Source of the DNA: Bacteroidales bacterium | Lineage (GTDB): Bacteria > Bacteroidota > Bacteroidia > Bacteroidales > M50B96 | Length of the DNA stretch: 64,000 nucleotides | Assembly: GCA_021740905.1 (NCBI GenBank) | Contig: JAIOYV010000006.1 | Location: 62,001-126,000 of the forward strand | Reading direction: 5' to 3' | In this document: positions 57,673 through 64,000 of the stretch, one piece after another | Numbering within the stretch: position 1 is the first letter of the stretch | Layout of the letters: every line of letters begins with the position of its first letter | Position numbers and translations under genes: made by a program | The notes under the pieces: generated by a model | Database searches by the model: none | What the model was told of the DNA's origin: nothing | The model's input: the letters and a program-made list of their open reading frames with translations, nothing else

Positions 57673-59100
57673 ATGAGGCGTTTCATTGGACCTGTCTTAT
57701 TTGTCTTTGCAGCACTAGGAGCACAAGCCCAACTCAGTGCCGAAAAACACAATCTGAAAACCTACGGGGCAGAGGTTTTCGAGTTTTCAACCAGTGCCGT
57801 ACAATTCGATGCCGGTGCACAAAGGGAGGGTTTTTTCGAAAAACGACTTCCAGAAAAGAGCAAAAGCTCTCAATTGGCTTATGGATTAATTGCCGGGCCA
57901 ACCCTGTCCAATACGATCAATACTTTGGGTAAAGATATAAGTGGCACGAAAATGAAGTTCGGTATGCAATTCGGGCTTATCGGAAACTACCAGGCGAGCA
58001 ACCTATTTGGGCTAAAATCCGGGTTGGTTTTTACACAAAAAGGATACAAAGGCGATTATGAGGACTATCTTACCTCAGCGAATGTTGATTATAAAAACAC
58101 GTTCAATTATCTGAGCATCCCTGTTCTTGCCACAATTAATTTTGGGGATGATATCCATTTTTATGGAAATGCTGGCCCGGTAGTAGGGATTTGGATAGGG
58201 GGGCGAAGCAAATCGGATGGGAATTCTGAAAAAATAGACGATGGAATGGCCCCGGCAGACCTGGCAGTACAATTTGGTGGCGGTACAATAATCCCTCTTG
58301 TCAAGTACAAAGAAAGCCCGTCGATAAGTTTGATAGCCGATGTAAATTATCAACTGGGGCTCAGCGGCGTTTACTACGAAAGTTCACATGTTTATAATGC
58401 CGGCTTCGCTTTTGGTGTAGGTGTTCTTGTAAATGCCGAAGAAGCTTTCGATGCAGCCAGGCAGATTACTGTACAAAGAAAAGAAACCAGGAATGAATCC
58501 TACTTCGATCGCAAAAACCCCCATAAATTTGACAGATCCAATCTGACGTTTTGCGTAATAGCCGGGCCTACATTATTCAAAATAGGAGATAAATACTTTG
58601 GCTCAGAAATGAAAACGGGTATGCAACTCGGTGTCATAAGCACCTATCAACGGACTGAAAACTTTGGATACAAAACTGGTTTGATATACACCCAAAAAGG
58701 GTTCAAAGATAATTTCACCCTACTCCCTGACTCGGTTGAGATTGAGGAAACCATTACCTACCATTATCTGAATATCCCGATCCTTGCTACGTATGGGTAT
58801 GGCGAAAAAGTTATAATTTATGGAAATGCAGGTCCTGTGATTGGGATTTTTATGGGTGGCAAAGATCAAATCAATGACGATACATATCGGTACACCAAAA
58901 TAGCCGACAATACAGATTTATCGCTCCTTGTGGGTGGTGGGGCGATTATTCCTGTGGCCAAATATAGGAATACTAAAACCATCAGCTTGCTTGCCGATTT
59001 TAATTATCAGCTTGGTATTGGGGATATTTATGGCTCAATTTCAGATATAGAGAACAGGGGCTTTGCTTTCGCTCTGGGAGTTATGATTGGTGGATTTTAA
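57673..59100 (+). CDS. Tandem double PorT-like outer-membrane barrel protein
   Basis: 475 residues from ATG at 57673 (MRRFIGPVLFVFAALGAQAQ), with a signal peptide. A longer frame would overlap the YdeI gene. Two homologous barrel domains follow: one at ~70-275 (GLIAGPTL ... LKSGLVFTQKGYK ... YLSIPVLATINFG ... YGNAGPVVGIWIGG) and one at ~290-475 (VIAGPTL ... YKTGLIYTQKGFK ... YLNIPILATYGYG ... YGNAGPVIGIFMGG). Single-barrel relatives are ~200-250 residues, as in the next gene. TATCTTTG at 57638-57645 matches a -7 box. Confidence 0.85.
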   Translation: MRRFIGPVLFVFAALGAQAQLSAEKHNLKTYGAEVFEFSTSAVQFDAGAQREGFFEKRLPEKSKSSQLAYGLIAGPTLSNTINTLGKDISGTKMKFGMQFGLIGNYQASNLFGLKSGLVFTQKGYKGDYEDYLTSANVDYKNTFNYLSIPVLATINFGDDIHFYGNAGPVVGIWIGGRSKSDGNSEKIDDGMAPADLAVQFGGGTIIPLVKYKESPSISLIADVNYQLGLSGVYYESSHVYNAGFAFGVGVLVNAEEAFDAARQITVQRKETRNESYFDRKNPHKFDRSNLTFCVIAGPTLFKIGDKYFGSEMKTGMQLGVISTYQRTENFGYKTGLIYTQKGFKDNFTLLPDSVEIEETITYHYLNIPILATYGYGEKVIIYGNAGPVIGIFMGGKDQINDDTYRYTKIADNTDLSLLVGGGAIIPVAKYRNTKTISLLADFNYQLGIGDIYGSISDIENRGFAFALGVMIGGF

Positions 59101-59121
59101 TTCAAAAACAGTACTCCTTTT

Positions 59122-59154
59122 ACAAACGGCAGGGTAAATAATCCTGCCGTTTGT
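59122..59154 (+). terminator. Hairpin after the double-barrel gene
   Basis: ACAAACGGCAGG (59122-59133) and CCTGCCGTTTGT (59143-59154) pair perfectly over 12 bp with a 9-nt loop. The U-tract is poor, so termination may be partial. Confidence 0.6.
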
Positions 59155-59262
59155 ATTGATATATAGAGGATTCAAGTTTTAAATGTCAACATCTTTTAAA
59201 AACAGTTTTTATTCTGAAAAAAAATCCTTTTTTTTGGTATCCTAATCAAAAAAATTTAAACT

Positions 59263-60033
59263 ATGAAGTATTTAATTTTACCTGTCTTATTTGCCTTTGC
59301 ATCGCTCACCACAAACGCGCAGCTAAGTGCAAACAATTACGACCTAAAGTCAAACGAATCCAGCAGTTTGCAAATTGCAGATCATTCACTCAGCACATCG
59401 CAAATAACCGCCGATGCACAGGGAAGTGATTTTTACAAAAAAAGAAGAAAAGGCAAGAAAAAAAGTTCCCCTTTGGGATTTGGCATAATTACCGGAGGAA
59501 GCATGTTTAGTGTATCGGGCGATGGCGTTGAGAACGTCAAAATGAAGTTCGGTATGCAATTCGGACTTTTTGGAGTGTACCAAATAAACGAAATGTTTGG
59601 GGTAAAAACGGGTTTTATTTATACCCAAAAAGGGTTCAAGTATGAAGAAGAAATGTTAGGGATCAAGTTTGACTTGATCAGTAACTTCAATTATTTGAAC
59701 ATCCCTATTTTGGCCACTGTCGGATTCGGCGAAAGTGTTAAGATATATGCAAACGCCGGCCCTGTTGTAGGTATTTTTATGAGCGGCAAAAACACAAGCG
59801 ATGGAGTTAGTGAAGACATCGAGGATGGTATAAAATCGACAGACATGGGTTTGCTTGTTGGTGGAGGTGCTATAATTCCTATTGTTCAAAGTCGCAAAAT
59901 GCCTACCATTAGTATTATCGCTGATGTAAACTATCAACTTGGATTGGCGGATATCAATGATATAGAGGGAGCAGGCACATTAAAAAATAATGGTATTACT
60001 TTCGGTGTCGGTATTATGGTTGGCGGATTTTAA
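59263..60033 (+). CDS. Single PorT-like outer-membrane barrel protein
   Basis: The 256-residue product has a signal peptide (1-19), a variable linker with KKRRKGKKKSS, and one barrel domain (~70-256) with GIITGGSMF, VKTGFIYTQKGFK, YLNIPILATVGFG and YANAGPVVGIFMSG. It is clearly paralogous to both halves of the preceding gene, and its C-terminus (GVGIMVGGF) is nearly the same as the second half's (GVMIGGF). Local duplication is the simplest explanation. The function is unknown. Confidence 0.85.
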   Translation: MKYLILPVLFAFASLTTNAQLSANNYDLKSNESSSLQIADHSLSTSQITADAQGSDFYKKRRKGKKKSSPLGFGIITGGSMFSVSGDGVENVKMKFGMQFGLFGVYQINEMFGVKTGFIYTQKGFKYEEEMLGIKFDLISNFNYLNIPILATVGFGESVKIYANAGPVVGIFMSGKNTSDGVSEDIEDGIKSTDMGLLVGGGAIIPIVQSRKMPTISIIADVNYQLGLADINDIEGAGTLKNNGITFGVGIMVGGF

Positions 60034-60054
60034 TCTAACATATTATCAAGATTC

Positions 60055-60090
60055 AAAAACGGCAAGGACTTTCCTCTTTGCCGTTTTTTT
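60055..60090 (+). terminator. Rho-independent terminator after the single-barrel gene
   Basis: AAAAACGGCAA and TTGCCGTTTTT form an 11-bp stem around a 12-nt loop, followed by an uninterrupted T-run to 60090-60091. Confidence 0.85.
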
Positions 60091-60120
60091 TATGTCTTAG
60101 ATTGAAGTAGGAACAATATT

Positions 60121-60286
60121 ATACCGATTACTATTTGAAATGCACCTTTAGTTCGTTTCCATCCTAAAGCCCCTACATACCTGCCTCCCGGACAGGCAGG
60201 TATTTGCCGGTATTGACTCCCGATGAAAATGGGGACAGGCTAATTTAAATAGTAAAATGGCTTTCATTTTAATACACAATTGGTAT
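60121..60286. repeat. MITE-like element, copy B
   Basis: The ends ATACCGATTACTATTTG... and, inverted, ATACCAATTGTGTATT... match at 15 of 22 positions. The interior shares TTTAGTTCGTTTC, TCCTAAAGCC and a CCTGCC hairpin with copy A at 16268-16432. No transposase is encoded. The rest of the gap (60287-60727) shows no convincing gene. Confidence 0.55.
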
Positions 60287-60727
60287 TACTTCTCAAAGTA
60301 AAACTGAACTATCGCCCCATAACCACAAGACTTCATCAATTAAGAAAAATACCATAATTGCGCATCCTATTGCTGAAGCTATGACAATAATAAATCCTAT
60401 ATGACAGGGCATTCAGGTATTTGATGGTGAACGAAAGGCTGTCTAAAAAGGTGATTAGTATTTTGTTGGACATGGAAATCGAAATTCCCGATCGACATCC
60501 AACGAATTCGCAATTACCTGGGATCAAATTATCTATCTTAGTGAAACTTTCAAAACAACTTAACCATTCCGGATGATGATTCCCTCGCCAACTCACTAAA
60601 CATCTTTGAGATGTAAATTAAATCGGCTGGAAAGTCTTATAATTTATGAATCAGTGGCTGTTTATCTTATTTTAAAATAGCCCGGATTCACAAAATAGAT
60701 AAATTTGATTAAGTCATTCTGAACATG

Positions 60728-62470
60728 TTACTTATCAATAATCACAATTTTGCTTGCAAAGGATATCAGATTGTCTTTAATATGAATCCAATACACCCCA
60801 CTTTTAAAATGTGAAATGTCTAGTTGGTACGGAATTGAAATGTTCCTTTTTGAAAACATGGTATTCCCATAAATATCTTTAATCTCAATATCGGGATTCC
60901 CACTACCTTCGATTGTGATTTCTCCGCTTGCTGGATTTGGATAAACCTTAAAACCATTCATGTTAATTTCATCTGCCGAAAGAACATACGTGTAAACATC
61001 CGAGATATTTGAGCAATCATTCTGGTTGGTCACTTCGACTTGATACTCACCTGCACCCAATGCTTGTGCATTAAACACATTAAATGTGGCGCCCGAAATT
61101 GGTGCCCCAAAATAGTACCATTGATAACTATAACCGACATCAGTACTTAAAACCCCCTGGTTATTATAAATTATCGGAACTGGGGGGGAAGAAAGAACAG
61201 TCAGTTCCAGATTTACAATGCTATCCCAACCAAGTGTTGAAACTAAGCTATCATGATACATTCCTGCGAGGCTTTGATAAGAATTCCCAAACAGGACACT
61301 ATCCCCATCACATATTGTGGTATCCGACAACGAACCTGTCACGAATTCGAATGCCCGCAAATTTTCATTGGGGGGCAGACCCCTTTGGCAACCGTTCCCA
61401 TTTAAGTATATTGCCTCATGATCATAATCACAGGCAGAGCCGGGAAGGCCAGGCTTATGGATTGCACTTAGGTAATTGCTAAATCTTTCTGCGGAATAAA
61501 TCTTTCCATCTGGTGCAATTTGCAATCCACTAATTTGCAGCGAAGAGGGTGATGGAAGCACATAAATTGGGCTATCGAGTGGATTTGCCAAAGTCAAATT
61601 GAATTGAAAAAGGGTTGAATTAGCATATAGTGTGGAAGCATATAACAAATTGTTGTTGGGAGAAAACTCAACCCCATACACATTTGGATAATTTGCGGGC
61701 GAAGTAATGCAATTAGAAAGCTCTCCGGTTGAATTATCAAAGTCGAATAATTCTATCACCCCAACAAAATGAATAGCGAGAGCAATTCTTGACCCATACA
61801 AATTTGATTTCAAATAGCCTATCGAGTTTGACAAACCAGTAGTGCCCCCTCCTTGATGTACGATGCCTATACTGCTAACCACCGGAACGGTGTTGATTCC
61901 TGCCGGCGAAATATGATAGGCAAGAAATTCATTTGAATTCCACCTATGGGCAAGTACCCACAATTGATCTGAGTTCTCATGAACAATGGCAAGAATTTTC
62001 TCACAGACTGGATTTTCCAACAACACATTTTTAATCGCAGTAACTGCTCCAAGGCCATTGTCCAAATCCATATTTACAATGGAATACCTAAGCCCATTTT
62101 GCAATTGATGTTCGAGGGCATCAACAGTAAGGATAAAAAACAAATGTGTACTATCGGGATAGGGAGCAATGATACAAGATTGGGTGGACGAATTATGTCC
62201 AAGCAAACCTGTGCCATTTTGCATGATCTGGTGGTTCTTGTTCCAAACTGTCATTCCATCGGAATAAAACAAAAGGTTGCCATCGCTATCGCCAACCGAG
62301 GCACAACCCTCTCCGTTATAGGTTTGTCCACCCGATACAACCGTAGTGATCCCAAAGTTAAAGTCAACCCCGGCATTGTAGCCAAAAAACCAATTGTTTG
62401 AGGTAAATTCCTGAGCGTAACAAACTGGAAATAAGCAAAGTGATAGGATGATTAAAACTAGGTTCTTCAT
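60728..62470 (-). CDS. T9SS-exported beta-propeller-like surface protein
   Basis: The 580-residue product has a signal peptide (1-19). Residues ~20-375 show repeated WD/YVTN-like beta patterns (NWFFGYNAGVDFNFG, GVEFSPNNNLLYASTLY, ISGLQIAPDGKIYSAERF), suggesting a propeller. A cysteine-containing DTTICDGDSVLFG domain follows (~382-490), then a Por-type sorting tail (FKVYPNPASGEITIEG ... FKSGVYWIHIKD). No enzymatic site is visible. TATGTTTG on the minus strand (62519-62512) matches a -7 box ~40 nt upstream. Confidence 0.82.
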   Translation of the reverse strand: MKNLVLIILSLCLFPVCYAQEFTSNNWFFGYNAGVDFNFGITTVVSGGQTYNGEGCASVGDSDGNLLFYSDGMTVWNKNHQIMQNGTGLLGHNSSTQSCIIAPYPDSTHLFFILTVDALEHQLQNGLRYSIVNMDLDNGLGAVTAIKNVLLENPVCEKILAIVHENSDQLWVLAHRWNSNEFLAYHISPAGINTVPVVSSIGIVHQGGGTTGLSNSIGYLKSNLYGSRIALAIHFVGVIELFDFDNSTGELSNCITSPANYPNVYGVEFSPNNNLLYASTLYANSTLFQFNLTLANPLDSPIYVLPSPSSLQISGLQIAPDGKIYSAERFSNYLSAIHKPGLPGSACDYDHEAIYLNGNGCQRGLPPNENLRAFEFVTGSLSDTTICDGDSVLFGNSYQSLAGMYHDSLVSTLGWDSIVNLELTVLSSPPVPIIYNNQGVLSTDVGYSYQWYYFGAPISGATFNVFNAQALGAGEYQVEVTNQNDCSNISDVYTYVLSADEINMNGFKVYPNPASGEITIEGSGNPDIEIKDIYGNTMFSKRNISIPYQLDISHFKSGVYWIHIKDNLISFASKIVIIDK

Positions 62471-62630
62471 GATGAATAGAAAATTAAATAAGACTTAGGT
62501 TAACTGTAAAGCAAACATACCATAAAATTTTGATAATCTGTGCATTTTTTTATAAGTTCATCCCTTATTTTTATTATTTTTGAATTAAGATTTTACCATT
62601 GTATTTTAACATTACAAACAATTTCAAACC

Positions 62631-63245
62631 ATGAGAAATTATAAGAAATCGGTTTACTTAATCCTTCTACTGTCAGCTTTCAACTTCCTGAATGCCCAAA
62701 ACACAGTTTCTCTTCATGTCCCGAAAGCGATTGAAATAGATGCCGGGATAAATGTGACTGTCGCTCAAAACGATCCCGTAAATTTAGGTGGTAATCCCAC
62801 CGCCCAATTTGGAATGCCACCTTACCAATACAACTGGACACCAGTTGACGGATTAAATGACCCATCTTCTCCGAACCCGATTGCGACTCCGGTAGATACT
62901 ACCACTTATTTGTTGGAGGTTATCGATGCTAATGGTTGTGTCGAATCCAGCCAGGTGACCCTTAATATCATCACAATAGGAATAAATGAAATTTCGGCTC
63001 AGGATGATATTACGATATTCCCAAATCCAAATATTGGAACATTGGGATTAAAATTTCATTCTACAATGGGGGAAGTAAATATTTCATTTTTCGATTTTGC
63101 TGGAAAGTTTATTGAAGAAAAGAGAATACAGACAATGAAAGGAAGTTCTCACTCCTTTGATATAAATCAATATCCGGTAGGACAATATCTACTATCTATA
63201 ACAGGCTATGATTTTGCCATTTCCCGTTCAATCATTAAAAAATAA
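62631..63245 (+). CDS. Small T9SS-exported protein with PKD/Ig-like domain
   Basis: The 204-residue product has a signal peptide (1-22, ending LNAQ). One Ig/PKD-like domain (~35-117) contains PPYQYNWTPVDGLNDPSSP and TYLLEVIDANGCVESSQVT. A Por-type sorting tail (~125-204) has TIFPNPNIGTLGLKF and YPVGQYLLSITG. It is probably a small surface adhesion module. TATTTTTG at 62575-62582 matches a -7 box. It is followed after 6 nt by another surface protein gene, likely in the same operon. Confidence 0.8.
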   Translation: MRNYKKSVYLILLLSAFNFLNAQNTVSLHVPKAIEIDAGINVTVAQNDPVNLGGNPTAQFGMPPYQYNWTPVDGLNDPSSPNPIATPVDTTTYLLEVIDANGCVESSQVTLNIITIGINEISAQDDITIFPNPNIGTLGLKFHSTMGEVNISFFDFAGKFIEEKRIQTMKGSSHSFDINQYPVGQYLLSITGYDFAISRSIIKK

Positions 63246-63251
63246 TCCGCC

Positions 63252-64000
63252 ATGAAAAGAAAATATTTTCTCATTTTTACTCTTCTTTTAGCAACCTGCT
63301 CATTTTCATTCGGACAAAGCAACATCGCACCTATTCTCTTCAATAATCCTTATAATATTGGAGATACTGTTATTTTGAAGTTAGACAATTCGGGTGGGAG
63401 CGTACAATGGCAAGAATCACTCGATTTAATGAACTGGACAAATATTCCCGGGCAAAACGATGACAGTCTGGTTCATATTGTGGTTTCGCCAAAATACCTA
63501 CGGGCCAGTGTGATATATGGAAGTTGCGATCCTTATTTTTCCGATACGCTTTATATCAACAATGGACAAATCCCCTTTGCAAGCTTTGTTGCCAACACGG
63601 TTGTGATAATGCTCAGTGATACAATTTTCTTTACTGATCTTTCTTTAAACAATCCCACTAGCTGGTTTTGGGATTTTGGCGATGGTTCAAACAGCACCAC
63701 TCAGCATCCTTACCATGTTTATCAACTAAGCGGTACATATAGCGTGTCATTGATCGCGAGCAACCAATTTGGAAGCGACACTTGCTTGGCAGTTAACTAT
63801 ATAATAGTGCAAGATACTGCATCATGCCCTCCGACTGTTACAGATATCGAAGGTTATGTTTATCCTACAGTGCTAATTGGTACTCAGTGCTGGATGAAAA
63901 AAAATATGCGTGCTATTCATTATGCTGATGGTTCTCCTTTAATGCAAGTCGTAAGTAATATTGATTGGAACAACTTGGGGTATATCGACCAAGCTTATTG
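63252..64000 (+). CDS. PKD and FISUMP-domain surface protein, cut by window edge
   Basis: The first ~250 residues are visible, starting MKRKYFLIFTLLLATCSFSF. A C-S pair in the signal region might be a lipobox, but SFGQ fits a signal-peptidase-I site. A PKD domain lies at ~115-190 (LNNPTSWFWDFGDGSNSTTQ). The beginning of a FISUMP (Fibrobacter succinogenes major paralogous) domain follows (TDIEGYVYPTVLIGTQCWM). Such proteins are exported surface proteins of unclear function. The end is outside the window. Confidence 0.85.
   Translation, partial: MKRKYFLIFTLLLATCSFSFGQSNIAPILFNNPYNIGDTVILKLDNSGGSVQWQESLDLMNWTNIPGQNDDSLVHIVVSPKYLRASVIYGSCDPYFSDTLYINNGQIPFASFVANTVVIMLSDTIFFTDLSLNNPTSWFWDFGDGSNSTTQHPYHVYQLSGTYSVSLIASNQFGSDTCLAVNYIIVQDTASCPPTVTDIEGYVYPTVLIGTQCWMKKNMRAIHYADGSPLMQVVSNIDWNNLGYIDQAY

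Noticed and set aside
60336-60596. 86-codon minus-strand frame in the gap after the barrel genes
   Set aside because: It has a low-complexity, Cys/Ser/Tyr-rich composition with no recognisable domain or promoter.

Overview
The window comes from the chromosome of a member of the Bacteroidota, probably a Bacteroidales or Marinilabiliales-type lineage from an environmental setting. The evidence is a fused str-S10 ribosomal operon with no tuf gene after fusA, -7 boxes of the Bacteroidota form TAnnTTTG, many SPII lipoproteins, several secreted proteins with type IX secretion (T9SS) C-terminal sorting tails, LruC and FISUMP domains, and an EF-G paralogue of the Bacteroides EF-G2 type. I saw no rRNA, tRNA, CRISPR array, intact transposase or prophage.

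Region 1 (1-9 kb) is core translation. rpsL, rpsG, fusA, rpsJ, rplC, rplD, rplW, rplB, rpsS and rplV (cut by the window edge) run leftward from a recognisable promoter. An EF-G paralogue that has lost the catalytic GTPase residues runs the other way from its own promoter. Region 2 (9-31.6 kb) is a mosaic of housekeeping and cell-envelope genes. It holds a TPR protein, RuvC, an S9 peptidase lipoprotein, a TlpA-like lipoprotein, a broken aldo/keto reductase, an NYN-domain RNase, an M1-type peptidase lipoprotein, an ECF sigma/anti-sigma-like operon, an AraC regulator, a short-chain-type threonine dehydrogenase, an ATPase-nuclease, CoA-acylating aldehyde dehydrogenase, a thioesterase and a divergent Nramp. 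Intergenic spaces here carry several families of palindromic repeats, many at the 3' ends of genes.

Region 3 (31.7-50 kb) holds an LruC lipoprotein, a dCache-HAMP-PAS histidine kinase, a second ATPase-nuclease with a perfect upstream palindrome, a GH47 remnant, a T9SS-exported cyclophilin, a four-helix-bundle gene between related flanking repeats, and a very large outer-membrane barrel. After these come the AMMECR1 / radical SAM / Memo operon with an extra AT-rich lipoprotein gene inserted, an Rpn-type nuclease, and a T9SS-exported endonuclease I.

Region 4 (50-64 kb) starts with an ArsR regulator and polA. Immediately behind polA sits an AT-rich gene fusing a RibD-like deaminase to a RecG-C-terminal-like GHKL ATPase and winged helix, followed by two near-identical palindromic repeats; this is the best candidate here for an undescribed, possibly defensive, system. 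The rest is a lipoprotein, a RhuM remnant, a YdeI-family protein, PorT-like barrels (one of them a tandem double barrel), and T9SS surface proteins running off the right edge.

Functional links I can support are the str-S10 operon, the sigma/anti-sigma operon, the AMMECR1-AmrS-Memo operon and the barrel gene pair. Most other genes look like independent units.
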